Assembly: GCF_023278085.1 (NCBI RefSeq)
Contig: NZ_CP066265.1
Span: forward strand, 1,022,501 to 1,086,500
Source: Pseudomonas syringae
GTDB taxonomy: Bacteria > Pseudomonadota > Gammaproteobacteria > Pseudomonadales > Pseudomonadaceae
Direction of reading: 5' to 3'
DNA length: 64,000 bases
Each line of letters opens with the position of its first letter. Position 1 is the stretch's first letter. A program made the position numbers and the translations under genes. Below the pieces are notes generated by a model. The model had not been told where the DNA came from, made no database searches, and saw only the letters and a program-made list of their open reading frames with translations. Positions 36,802-46,558 of this stretch are shown here, piece by piece.

Positions 36802-37095
36802 CTAGAGGTATTTGGTGATTTGCTTGAAGGCTTCCAGTGGTGCCCGCTCGCCTTTGGCAAGTGCGCCCATGGTGTCTTCAAGGCAATGATCGATGTGATC
36901 CTGGATCAGCGTGCGTTTCGCCTGACAAACCGCTTTTTCGACAGCATGAAGCTGTTGAGCAATGTCCACGCATTCGCGACCGTCTTCGATCATGGCGATG
37001 ATGCTTCGCAAGTGACCATCCGCACGCTTGAGGCGCTTGATAATTGCCTCGTGGGACTGGTGCGTATGGTTAGGTGGGTGTTCGTGGTCACTCAT
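36802..37095 (-). CDS. CsoR/RcnR-family metal-sensing repressor
   Basis: 97 residues. His-rich N terminus (MSDHEHPPNHTHQSHE), then the all-helical DUF156 fold: 'IIKRLKRADGHLRSIIAMIEDGRECVDIAQQLHAVEKAV' with the metal-site Cys in 'GRECVDI' (about 42) and two His in 'LIQDHIDHCLED' (about 68-71). This combination is of the RcnR/DmeR type that senses Ni or Co. A palindromic operator lies upstream at 37135. It precedes rcnA by 7 bp and would be released from the operator when metal binds. Confidence 0.92.
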   Translation of the reverse strand: MSDHEHPPNHTHQSHEAIIKRLKRADGHLRSIIAMIEDGRECVDIAQQLHAVEKAVCQAKRTLIQDHIDHCLEDTMGALAKGERAPLEAFKQITKYL

Positions 37096-37134
37096 TGTTT
37101 GAGCCTGTGATCTGAATGATTCAGGTCTGCACTC

Positions 37135-37153
37135 TATCCCCCTGGGGGGGATA
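37135..37153. promoter_or_regulatory. CsoR/RcnR-type operator
   Basis: The palindrome TATCCCCCTGGGGGGGATA is a G/C tract inverted repeat with TAT/ATA ends, the pattern bound by CsoR/RcnR-family repressors. It is centred about 49 bp before the rcnR start codon. Confidence 0.85.
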
Positions 37154-37544
37154 TGGTCAAATGGGGTGTGGATAAGTTTAAGTAGTTTGTCAGAAGAGTT
37201 GATTTATCGAAGTGTTATGTAGATGTATAAATGAAAAGTGAAAACAGTCTCTTACAGCCAATAAGATAGAAAGATTTTTGCTGGCTTTCGGACAGTGTCT
37301 AGGTGCGAACTCAAGTGCAGTCTGGAAGCGTCTCTGTCTGGGCAGTTCCCGAGATGCTGATACTACACCCTCATGAATTAAGTTAACGCCGGCTTATGCC
37401 CTTCATGTTTCTGGACAAAAATTTCTGTTCAAGCTTCACTGGCATCAGTCGAAAAAGACTGCAGAGATTCTTGCTTCATTGTTGTAGCCAACACTGATTT
37501 TATGAACCCTCGTCCAACACATTCTCAAAGCAAGGAAGAAGAAA
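37154..37544. other. 391-bp upstream region of the RTX gene
   Basis: No gene recognised. AT-rich at 37170-37280, consistent with promoter sequence for the RTX gene; no particular factor site is identified. The gene's ribosome site is AAGGAAG at about 37532. Confidence 0.5.
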
Positions 37545-40500
37545 ATGGCAGTTATCAATGGCACAGCTGGCGCAGATACACTAATCGGCACAGCTGGGGA
37601 TGATGAGATCAACGCCCTGGGCGGCAATGATGTGATCAAGAGCTCTGCAGGCGCGGACAAAATTGATGGCGGTGCAGGTACAGATACTGTTGACTATTCG
37701 GCATCTACCGAAGGTGTAAGCATAGATTTGCGCCTGGGGGTTGGACTTGCTGGACGGGGTGGCGACGCAGAAGGGGACACGCTCAATGGCATCGAAACCG
37801 TCATCGGCTCCGCCTTCAATGACGTTCTCTCCGCCGGTCCGTACACCATAATGACTGCGGTACGGCTGGAGGGTGGTACCGGCGACGATATTTACAACAT
37901 CAACATGGGTTACGCCCCCACCATCATTGAGCAGGCCGGTGGCGGCAACGATGAAGTCCGTGTATCGGTCATCAACCCTAACAATACCGTGCTGGCGGCC
38001 AACGTCGAGCGCCTGACTTATGTCGGCGCTGGCGCCTTTACCGGATATGGCAACGACAGCGACAACATCATCACCGGCGGCTCGGGTAACGACACCCTGT
38101 ACGGTGGGGCGGGCTCGGATCAGTTCATCGGCGGTGCCGGCTACGACGGTGCGGGTTACCTCGACAGCAAAGAAGCGGTGACCATCAACCTCAAGACCGG
38201 CGTGCACTCCGGGATCGCGGCAGGCGATACCTATACCGATATCGAGGTGATCAGAGGGTCGAACTTCAACGACACTTTTGTTGGCGATGGTAGCGGCATG
38301 GATTTCGACGGGGGTGCCGGGGTCGACACGGTCGACTATTCGGGTTCGACTGCCGGGGTCAATATTAATGTCCGTCTCGGGTCAGGCACTGCCGGAACGG
38401 GCGGAGAGGCCGAAGGCAGCATCTTGACGGGTATCGAAACCGTCATCGGCTCCGCTTTCAACGACGTCCTCACCGCGGGCCCTTACACCATAATGACTGC
38501 GGTACGGCTGGAGGGTGGTACCGGCGACGATATTTACAACATCAACATGGGTTATACCCCCACCATCATCGAACAGGCCGGTGGCGGCGACGATGAAGTG
38601 CGCGTGTCGGTCGTGTATACCGGCGGCACTACTCTGGCGGCCAACGTTGAACGCCTGACCTACGTCGGCACCGGTGCCTTCACCGGTTACGGCAACGACA
38701 TCAACAACATCATCACTGGCGGTTCGGGTAACGACACCCTGTACGGTGGGGCGGGCGCGGATCAGTTCATCGGCGGTGCCGGCTACGACGGTGCGGGTTA
38801 CCTCGACAGCAAAGAAGCGGTGACCATCAACCTCAAGACCGGCGTGCACTCCGGGATCGCGGCAGGCGATACCTACACCGATATCGAGGTGATCAGAGGG
38901 TCGAACTTCAACGACACTTTTGTTGGCGATGGTAGCGGCATGGATTTCGACGGGGGTGCCGGGGTCGACACGGTCGACTATTCGGGTTCGACTGCCGGGG
39001 TCAACATTAATGTCCGTCTCGGGTCGGGCACTGCCGGAACGGGTGGGGAGGCCGAAGGCAGCATCTTGACGGGTATCGAAACCGTCATCGGCTCCGCTTT
39101 CAACGACGTCCTCACCGCGGGCCCTTACACCATAATGACTGCGGTACGGCTGGAGGGTGGTACCGGCGACGATATCTACAACATCAACATGGGTTATACC
39201 CCCACCATCATCGAACAGGCCGGTGGCGGCGACGATGAAGTGCGCGTGTCGGTCGTGTATACCGGCGGCACTACTCTGGCGGCCAACGTTGAACGCCTGA
39301 CTTATGTCGGCGCTGGCGCCTTCACCGGATACGGCAACGACAGCGACAACGTCATCACCGGTGGTTCGGGTAACGACACCCTGTACGGTGGGGCGGGCGC
39401 GGACAAGTTCATCGGCGGTGCCGGCTACGACGGTGCGGGTTACCTCGACAGCAAAGAAGCGGTGACCATCAACCTCAAGACCGGCGTGCACTCCGGGATC
39501 GCGGCAGGCGATACCTATACCGATATCGAGGTGATCAGAGGGTCGAACTTCAACGACACTTTTGTTGGCGATGGTAGCGGCATGGATTTCGACGGGGGTG
39601 CCGGGGTCGACACGGTCGACTATTCGGGTTCGACTGCCGGGGTCAACATTAATGTCCGTCTCGGGTCAGGCACTGCCGGAACGGGCGGAGAGGCCGAAGG
39701 CAGCATCTTGACGGGTATCGAAACCGTCATCGGCTCCGCTTTCAACGACGTCCTCACCGCGGGCCCGTACACCATAATGACTGGGGTACGGCTGGAGGGT
39801 GGTACCGGCGACGATATCTACAACATCAACATGGGTTATACCCCCACCATCATCGAACAGGCCGGTGGCGGCGACGATGAAGTGCGCGTGTCGGTCGTGT
39901 ATACCGGCGGCACTACTCTGGCGGCCAACGTTGAACGCCTGACTTATGTCGGCGCTGGCGCCTTCACCGGATACGGCAACGACAGCGACAACGTCATCAC
40001 CGGTGGTTCGGGTAACGACACCCTGTACGGTGGGGCGGGCGCGGACAAGTTCATCGGCGGTGCCGGCTACGACGGTGCGGGTTACCTCGACAGCAAAGAA
40101 GCGGTGACCATCAACCTCAAGACCGGCGTGCACTCCGGGATCGCGGCAGGCGATACCTATACCGATATCGAGGTGATCAGAGGGTCGAACTTCAACGACA
40201 CTTTTGTTGGCGATGGTAGCGGCATGGATTTCGACGGGGGTGCCGGGGTCGACACGGTCGACTATTCGGGTTCGACTGCCGGGGTCAACATTAATGTCCG
40301 TCTCGGGTCAGGCACTGCCGGAACGGGCGGAGAGGCCGAAGGCAGCATCTTGACGGGTATCGAAACCGTCATCGGCTCCGCTTTCAACGACGTCCTCACC
40401 GCGGGCCCGTACACCATAATGACTGGGGTACGGCTGGAGGGTGGTACCGGCGACGATATCTACAACATCAACATGGGTTATACCCCCACCATCATCGAAC

Positions 40501-42548
40501 AGGCCGGTGGCGGCGACGATGAAGTGCGCGTGTCGGTCGTGTATACCGGCGGCACTACTCTGGCGGCCAACGTTGAACGCCTGACTTATGTCGGCGCTGG
40601 CGCCTTCACCGGATACGGCAACGACAGCGACAACGTCATCACCGGTGGTTCGGGTAACGACACCCTGTACGGTGGGGCGGGCGCGGACAAGTTCATCGGC
40701 GGTGCAGGCTACGACGGTGCGGGTTACCTCGACAGCAAAGATGCGGTGACCATCAACCTCAAGACCGGCGTGCACTCCGGGATCGCGGCAGGCGATACCT
40801 ACACCGATATCGAGGTGATCAGAGGGTCGAATTTCAATGACATTTTTGTTGGGGATGGTAGCGGCACTGGATTTCGACGGGGGGCCGGGGTCGACACGGT
40901 CGACTATTCGGGTTCGACTGCCGGGGTCAACATTAATGTCCGTCTCGGGTCAGGCACTGCCGGAACGGGCGGAGAGGCCGAAGGCAGCATCTTGACGGGT
41001 ATCGAAACCGTCATCGGCTCCGCTTTCAACGACGTCCTCACCGCGGGCCCGTACACCATAATGACTGGGGTACGGCTGGAGGGTGGTACCGGCGACGATA
41101 TCTACAACATCAACATGGGTTATACCCCCACCATCATCGAACAGGCCGGTGGCGGCGACGATGAAGTGCGCGTGTCGGTCGTGTATACCGGCGGCACTAC
41201 TCTGGCGGCCAACGTTGAACGCCTGACTTATGTCGGCGCTGGCGCCTTCACCGGATACGGCAACGACAGCGACAACGTCATCACCGGTGGTTCGGGTAAC
41301 GACACCCTGTACGGTGGGGCGGGCGCGGACAAGTTCATCGGCGGTGCCGGCTACGACACGGCGGGTTATCTCGACAGCAAAGAAGCGGTGACCCTCAACC
41401 TCAAGACTGGCGTGTATTCCGGGATCGCGGCAGGTGATACCTACACCGATATCGAGGTGATCAGAGGGTCGAATTTCAATGACATTTTCTATGGCGGCAG
41501 TTCATTCATGATGCAGGATGGCGCGGGTGGCCAAGATCTGGTCACTTATGAACAGTCCAGCAGCGCGGTAACGATCGACCTGATCAATGGCACCAACGTA
41601 GGGGAAGCTGCTGGTCATACCTACGCCAACATTGAAATCTTTCAAGGCAGCAATTTTAACGACACGCTGTCAGGCTCTCGTCTGACGGACACTTTCATTG
41701 GAGGCGCCGGGGCAGATGTGATTGATGGCCGCGAAGGACAAGACAGCGTCTGGTACATCACAAACGCAACAGGCGTCTCGATCAACTTGCAGACTCAAGT
41801 GAATCAAGGTGGAGATGCCGAGGGTGACGTATTGCTCAACATAGAGCGCGTGCTGGGCAGTCACTACAACGATGTTCTGGTAGGCGACACGGGTGCCAAT
41901 TACCTGGAAGGCGGATTGGGCAACGACGTCATCGACGGGGGAGACGGCAACGATTTCCTCTATGGCGGGCTAATTTCGTCGATCGGACCTTTCACGCTGG
42001 ATAGCTCTAACAATGGGTCGCAGGCAGACATTTTGTACGGTGGTAACGGTAACGACACCCTCGTTACTGCAGCCAGCGATGAGGGTAGTCAAGCCTACGG
42101 TGAGGCCGGAGTTGACACTATCACAGTGGCACATGGCATGGCTGATGGTGGTGAAGGCAACGACCTGTTGACCGGTACAGGCGTGGGCTTTTCGCTGTCA
42201 GGAGGTTTGGGGGATGACCGACTGGTATTGCGTGCCAGCGGTTTTGCCAATGGTGGTGAGGGGGACGATACTTACACCATCAATACTCCAACCTTAGTGA
42301 CGATCCAAGACAACGGCGTGAGCAGCGGTGACAAATTGATTTTGTCATATATAAACAGCAATGAATTGCTGGCTGACCGGATCGGTGATGACCTCTATCT
42401 GCACCGTTCAGGCTTCGCTGCAGGAGAGGCACCTCAAGAAGGTGTGCGCCTCGAGAGTTGGTTTGCAGGTTATAACACCATCGAGCAGATCCAGACGGCT
42501 GATATGCAGCTCATCGGTCTGTCGGGCAGTCAGGATTTGTTTTCCTGA
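37545..42548 (+). CDS. large RTX-repeat protein with six 214-residue modules
   Basis: 1667 residues, glycine/aspartate/asparagine-rich, no Sec signal, as for type I secretion substrates. It opens with nonapeptide-like 'GTAGDDEINALGGNDVI'. Residues 49-1332 are six tandem modules of 214 residues, each with 'TVDYSGSTAGVNINVRLGSG', 'GTGDDIYNINMGYTPTIIEQ', 'GGSGNDTLYGGAGADxFIGG' and 'VIRGSNFNDTFVGDGSG'. The rest has further GGxGxD repeats ('GGLGNDVIDGGDGNDFLYGG') and ends with a hemolysin-associated C-terminal block ('RIGDDLYLHRSGF...VRLESWFAGYNTIEQIQT'). Calcium binding and secretion are inferred. No T1SS genes are nearby. Role could be adhesin, biofilm or matrix protein; no catalytic domain is visible. 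Confidence 0.88.
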   Translation: MAVINGTAGADTLIGTAGDDEINALGGNDVIKSSAGADKIDGGAGTDTVDYSASTEGVSIDLRLGVGLAGRGGDAEGDTLNGIETVIGSAFNDVLSAGPYTIMTAVRLEGGTGDDIYNINMGYAPTIIEQAGGGNDEVRVSVINPNNTVLAANVERLTYVGAGAFTGYGNDSDNIITGGSGNDTLYGGAGSDQFIGGAGYDGAGYLDSKEAVTINLKTGVHSGIAAGDTYTDIEVIRGSNFNDTFVGDGSGMDFDGGAGVDTVDYSGSTAGVNINVRLGSGTAGTGGEAEGSILTGIETVIGSAFNDVLTAGPYTIMTAVRLEGGTGDDIYNINMGYTPTIIEQAGGGDDEVRVSVVYTGGTTLAANVERLTYVGTGAFTGYGNDINNIITGGSGNDTLYGGAGADQFIGGAGYDGAGYLDSKEAVTINLKTGVHSGIAAGDTYTDIEVIRGSNFNDTFVGDGSGMDFDGGAGVDTVDYSGSTAGVNINVRLGSGTAGTGGEAEGSILTGIETVIGSAFNDVLTAGPYTIMTAVRLEGGTGDDIYNINMGYTPTIIEQAGGGDDEVRVSVVYTGGTTLAANVERLTYVGAGAFTGYGNDSDNVITGGSGNDTLYGGAGADKFIGGAGYDGAGYLDSKEAVTINLKTGVHSGIAAGDTYTDIEVIRGSNFNDTFVGDGSGMDFDGGAGVDTVDYSGSTAGVNINVRLGSGTAGTGGEAEGSILTGIETVIGSAFNDVLTAGPYTIMTGVRLEGGTGDDIYNINMGYTPTIIEQAGGGDDEVRVSVVYTGGTTLAANVERLTYVGAGAFTGYGNDSDNVITGGSGNDTLYGGAGADKFIGGAGYDGAGYLDSKEAVTINLKTGVHSGIAAGDTYTDIEVIRGSNFNDTFVGDGSGMDFDGGAGVDTVDYSGSTAGVNINVRLGSGTAGTGGEAEGSILTGIETVIGSAFNDVLTAGPYTIMTGVRLEGGTGDDIYNINMGYTPTIIEQAGGGDDEVRVSVVYTGGTTLAANVERLTYVGAGAFTGYGNDSDNVITGGSGNDTLYGGAGADKFIGGAGYDGAGYLDSKDAVTINLKTGVHSGIAAGDTYTDIEVIRGSNFNDIFVGDGSGTGFRRGAGVDTVDYSGSTAGVNINVRLGSGTAGTGGEAEGSILTGIETVIGSAFNDVLTAGPYTIMTGVRLEGGTGDDIYNINMGYTPTIIEQAGGGDDEVRVSVVYTGGTTLAANVERLTYVGAGAFTGYGNDSDNVITGGSGNDTLYGGAGADKFIGGAGYDTAGYLDSKEAVTLNLKTGVYSGIAAGDTYTDIEVIRGSNFNDIFYGGSSFMMQDGAGGQDLVTYEQSSSAVTIDLINGTNVGEAAGHTYANIEIFQGSNFNDTLSGSRLTDTFIGGAGADVIDGREGQDSVWYITNATGVSINLQTQVNQGGDAEGDVLLNIERVLGSHYNDVLVGDTGANYLEGGLGNDVIDGGDGNDFLYGGLISSIGPFTLDSSNNGSQADILYGGNGNDTLVTAASDEGSQAYGEAGVDTITVAHGMADGGEGNDLLTGTGVGFSLSGGLGDDRLVLRASGFANGGEGDDTYTINTPTLVTIQDNGVSSGDKLILSYINSNELLADRIGDDLYLHRSGFAAGEAPQEGVRLESWFAGYNTIEQIQTADMQLIGLSGSQDLFS
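37689..41540 (+). repeat. six 642-bp tandem repeats in the RTX gene
   Basis: Unit boundaries begin at 37689, 38331, 38973, 39615, 40257 and 40899 (each at a gt(c/t)gactatt sequence) and the last ends at 41540, exactly 642 bp apart. Units 3-6 are nearly identical, unit 1 is the most diverged. A seventh, degenerate relative starts at 41541. Confidence 0.95.
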
Positions 42549-43816
42549 ACAGATGAGGCAGCGTCTTTCGCTGCCTCATATTGGTTAACCCAGGAGAGCC
42601 ATTCGGTGGCAGTCACGCTTGCATAATCAATCTTGAAGGTGTCGCTGTCGCCCGGTACTGCTTGCGTCGGGTGACAGCGTCTTCAACCTGGCTCCAAGTG
42701 AGTTTGGTTGTTGCCGCGGGGGGAGAGGCTGCTCAGCACGTATAGCTTGGACGACGTTGCAAGAGTGGGGTGCGAGCATTCGGAAAGGGATTCAATCTTG
42801 CTCACAAAATTTGGGCGATTCAATAAAGACTGCGCGCTTAGCCTATGGGGGCTGCGACGGGAGAGAGATAATGAATATTGCGGGAATATAGGAGAGTGTC
42901 GGGTTTAAAAAGTTTTCTGAAAAATTGGAGCGGGTAGACGAAATCGACCCCTTATTGGCCAGCATTATTCGAATCTGTGTATCTGTGTATGTATTGCCCC
43001 GAGGCAGCGCTGAGAAAAGCGTGTAGTGAGAAAAGCGTGTAGTTGTGTGTTCTGAGGTGGCTGATTTGCTGGGGCTCGTCCCTTCGTCAGTGGAAATACC
43101 CTCCAATCTCGACTTACTCACATGTGAGCGAAAGCCTGAGATTCGGATATCTGGAACATCGATTTCTTCCTAACCTCACCGGATCGCATGATCCGTTTCC
43201 CGATCCGTATCCCGCGCACATTGGCGCGGGATTCGATTCGTGAGAGATGATCCGACTTACTCCTGAGGCGATTCCACTTGTGGTTCTTGTGACCCTAACT
43301 ACATCGGATCATTTCAAGCAATGAAGCTCGGTAACCATTCCTCATCGGTTTGTCCGTCGACCACGTATCGATAACTTGATGTCGAAAATATTACTTGCCC
43401 ATTATTTTCCGCTGCAAGTGTCCTCAGCGCTTGGAAAGCGATGCTGCCGAGCAGTACGCATTAAGGGAGAGGCGTAGTGACAGCCCGGCGGGCAGCCTGC
43501 TGACGACGCCTGCCCAGCCAGAACGCTTCCTCCAGCCTCTTCCGGCTGTATTTCATCGGCTCCAGGAAAAAACCGCCTTAAGTCGCAAGAAAGCATGCCG
43601 ACAACCTCATCAGCAATGAGATTGAAGGTCTTCGACCGTGTCCTGGCGTACCTTCTCGAAGAGCAACACCATCGTCAAGATCAAGGCGGAGCAAACGCGC
43701 GTGAAGGTCATGACGCCAGTTTTCAAAACCGCTCAGCGGCTTGAACTCATCACCGATCCGTACCCGATTCTTGCGTCATTGACCTGGCCAGGCATGCCTT
43801 GCCCCGGAGTTTCTAC
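42549..43816. other. 1.27-kb region without a supported gene
   Basis: Contains a terminator-like hairpin just after the RTX gene (42553-42579, 11-bp stem atgaggcagcg/cgctgcctcat, loop tcttt), a degenerate tRNA-Gly 3' fragment at 42926-42950, and otherwise no convincing open frames; the few short ones lack ribosome sites and domains. Composition is mixed, and 42880-43030 is notably AT-rich. This looks like decayed or recombined DNA. Confidence 0.6.
42926..42950 (-). other. degenerate copy of the tRNA-Gly 3' end (possible att remnant)
   Basis: tggagcgggtaga then cgaaatcgaccc resembles the 3' end of the tRNA-Gly gene at 47044-47117 (tggagcgggtaga then gggaatcgaaccc) in the same orientation, with about three differences. 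Integrating elements that use tRNA 3' ends leave such a copy at the far boundary. Confidence 0.6.
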
Positions 43817-46174
43817 ATGTGTTCAATGTGTGATGCGCTCACCCAACTTTGGGCCGAAGGAGCGACCGGCCAGGGTGCGGCCAAACAGACAGTCACCAGC
43901 CAAGCGATGCTTGAGCACCTGACGCTTGACCAGCAAGCCAACTACCTGACTGATGGCTATTGGCACGACGCCTATGGCGGTTCCCAGCACCATTTTGACG
44001 TGCACGCCGGAGGGTCGCTCACTGTCAACCTGGCAAGCTTGAGCGCCAGCGCTCAGGTTGTTGCTCGATATGCGCTGCAAACCTGGACAAATGTCAGCGG
44101 CCTAAACTTTGTGGAAACCACCGCTGCTGCTGCGATCAATTTCAGCGAACAAAAAAGCGGTGCGTACAGCAACTCCAATTATGCAGGCAGCATCATCTCG
44201 GACAGCAGCGTCAACATCGCTTCCGATTGGGTGAAATACGGTTTGTATTATCAGCAAACCTACATTCATGAAATCGGCCACGCGCTGGGGTTGGGCCATG
44301 CGGGCAATTACAACGGTAGCGCGACCTTCCCCAACAATGCCTTCTATCAAGAGGACAGCTGGAAATACTCGGTGATGTCCTACTTCAGTCAGAGCGAGAA
44401 TACGTATTCCAACGCCTCTTTCGGCTATGTCGCTACCCCCATGCTGGCGGACATCGTAGCCATCCAGTCACTGTACGGCACCGCCGTTACCCGCACAGGT
44501 GACAATACTTACAGTTTCAACAAGACGTCCAGCAACACCGGAACTGACTTCGTGCCCGGCCTGGTGGCCACGATCTATGATTCGGGCGGCAACGACACTA
44601 TCAACGTCAGCACCTATGTCGGCGCTCAGACAGTCGATCTGAGAAGTGAAGCTTTTTCCAGCCTATACGGCGGTCTATCGAATATTGCAATCGCGCGCGG
44701 CACAGTTATCGAGAACGCCATCACCGGTGCGGGCGCTGATACGCTGATCGGCAACGCCAGTGATAACTTTCTCAATGCCAACGCGGGCAATGACCAGTTG
44801 CAAGGCGGCGATGGCGATGATCGGCTGATGGGTGGGGCGGGCTCGGACGTGCTCAATGGTGGCAACGGCATCGACACCGCCTTGTATACCGAGGCAGGTG
44901 CTCGCTACTTTGCAACCTACGATACCGCGCTGGTGAGGAATGCCACCCTCAGCGTTCATGATGCGCAAACGTCCGATGTGGACACACTTTCAAGCGTCGA
45001 AAGGCTGTCTTTCAGCGACCGCAATGCCACTCTTGACGAACTGCTCATGGCTTTTCACAGCCGTTATGGCGCCTTCAACGCCGAGAGTGACGCCACTGTT
45101 TCGTTGAGTTTTAGCATGGATCTTCATCACATCGCGCTCACCGAGGATCAGGCGGACATTGCCAGGCTTTACTCACTGTTCGGTCGGACGCCCGATTATC
45201 AGGGATTGAATCACTGGCTGACGCAGCAGGCGATGGGCAGTTCGGATGCAGAGATTCGCGATGGCTTTCTGAATTCCACTGAAGGGATACAGCGCTACAG
45301 CGGGCTTGGTGATCGGGAATTTGTCCTTGATCTCTATCAGACCGTACTGCACCGCACAGGCGAAGAATCCGGTGTGTCGTCCTGGAACACGCTGCTGCAG
45401 GCGGGTGGGAGTCGAGCAGCGGTCGCTGATGGCTTCCTCAATTCGCGCGAGAGCCGTGACATCTCAGAGGGCGAGACAGGCTTCATAAGGATCGTGGCTC
45501 ATAACGCCTGGAACAATCTGGATATGGTCGTAGGCAAGGGCGTGGCTACCGGCACGGCTGGGGATGATCAGATCAGTGAGCAGGAAGTCAGGCTGGACAG
45601 CAATGCGGTTTCGCATCTGGCCGGCAACGCCGGTATCGACACCTTTATTTTCAACGATGCTGCATCCGCCTATACGATCAGCGCGCTTGATACCGACACG
45701 CTATCAGTCAGTCGTTCTACTGGAGCGGCGGCGAAATTCGAACTGAGTGGGTTCAATGTGCTCGATTTCGCAGATCGCGAACTGTTCGTTCTCGACTCGG
45801 CGCAGGCAAGCATTGGTCGTCTGTATACCATTCTGGATCGTGCTCCCGATATCGAAGGCCTGAAGTCCTGGCTGTCTCACGGCGCCGCAGGCGTAACCGG
45901 TGCTCAGGTTGCGGGTGGTTTTGTGCAATCTGCCGAATTTTCCCAAAGCCTGCCCGATGGCAGCAGCAATACAGCCTTTGTCGAACATCTGTATCACAAT
46001 GTCCTGGACAGAGGCAGCGACGCTAACGGCCTTGCCTATTGGGTCCAATCGCTGGAAGGCGGCACAAGCCGTGGACAGGTCGCATTCAATATCGCCAACT
46101 CCGCGGAGTCTGCTGCACTGACTCAAGGCGATGCCGGCTTCATTCACCTGGTAGGGCATGCTGATTGGGTTTGA
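43817..46174 (+). CDS. serralysin-like M10 metalloprotease with RTX and DUF4214 regions
   Basis: 785 residues from ATG 43817 (CGGAG upstream); no Sec signal. Catalytic zinc motif HEIGHALGLGH at about 151-161 and Met-turn in 'SVMSYFSQS' identify a serralysin (M10B). RTX nonapeptides follow (about 320-350, 'GGDGDDRLMGGAGSDVLNGG'). The C-terminal half carries two DUF4214-type regions (about 440-555 'LFGRTPDYQGLNHWLTQ' and about 665-780 'ILDRAPDIEGLKSWLSH'), seen in other secreted RTX proteins. Expected to leave by type I secretion and digest extracellular proteins. No secretion genes or Inh-type inhibitor adjoin it. It lies inside the possible tRNA-bounded island. Confidence 0.88.
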   Translation: MCSMCDALTQLWAEGATGQGAAKQTVTSQAMLEHLTLDQQANYLTDGYWHDAYGGSQHHFDVHAGGSLTVNLASLSASAQVVARYALQTWTNVSGLNFVETTAAAAINFSEQKSGAYSNSNYAGSIISDSSVNIASDWVKYGLYYQQTYIHEIGHALGLGHAGNYNGSATFPNNAFYQEDSWKYSVMSYFSQSENTYSNASFGYVATPMLADIVAIQSLYGTAVTRTGDNTYSFNKTSSNTGTDFVPGLVATIYDSGGNDTINVSTYVGAQTVDLRSEAFSSLYGGLSNIAIARGTVIENAITGAGADTLIGNASDNFLNANAGNDQLQGGDGDDRLMGGAGSDVLNGGNGIDTALYTEAGARYFATYDTALVRNATLSVHDAQTSDVDTLSSVERLSFSDRNATLDELLMAFHSRYGAFNAESDATVSLSFSMDLHHIALTEDQADIARLYSLFGRTPDYQGLNHWLTQQAMGSSDAEIRDGFLNSTEGIQRYSGLGDREFVLDLYQTVLHRTGEESGVSSWNTLLQAGGSRAAVADGFLNSRESRDISEGETGFIRIVAHNAWNNLDMVVGKGVATGTAGDDQISEQEVRLDSNAVSHLAGNAGIDTFIFNDAASAYTISALDTDTLSVSRSTGAAAKFELSGFNVLDFADRELFVLDSAQASIGRLYTILDRAPDIEGLKSWLSHGAAGVTGAQVAGGFVQSAEFSQSLPDGSSNTAFVEHLYHNVLDRGSDANGLAYWVQSLEGGTSRGQVAFNIANSAESAALTQGDAGFIHLVGHADWV

Positions 46175-46558
46175 GGCACCTGCGCCAAAGACTGGACAAC
46201 CCTGCCGTGGAAAATCCCCCGCAGGGTTTCATCCGGCCTGGCTTGTTGGAAACGCAGTTGCACGCGCAAGCTGTATCAAGCATCCAGGCTCTTCGCGAGC
46301 AAGGTCAGGCATTGTAGAGGACTGGCTACCAATACGTTTTCAAACTCAAGAGCGAGGTCAAAACCCTGGCTAGAGGTCTCGGCGCTTGCTGGTGGCATCC
46401 GCAATCTTCTTGGCCGGGACTTTTTGCAACACACCCTCTATGTGCTGATGGGGCCTGGTCGAAGAAACACGATCCCGCGCTCCACAGTTCTGCGACTGTT
46501 TTCCAGTGAGCACCATGGCTACTGAAGCTTTTCAGTCATTCAAAAGGGGGCGGGTGGG
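46175..46558. other. 384-bp gap after the metalloprotease
   Basis: Contains a hairpin at 46198-46228 (aaccctgc/gcagggtt, 8-bp stem) that may end the protease transcript. No gene or mobile-element remnant is recognised in the rest. Confidence 0.5.

Noticed and set aside
38382..39491. 369-codon frame on the minus strand (and copies at 39666 and 40308)
   Set aside because: It is the antisense of the RTX repeats and recurs with the 642-bp period; not a gene.
42843..43121. 92-codon minus-strand frame in the gap after the RTX gene
   Set aside because: Spans the degenerate tRNA fragment, lacks a ribosome site and has no recognisable domain.
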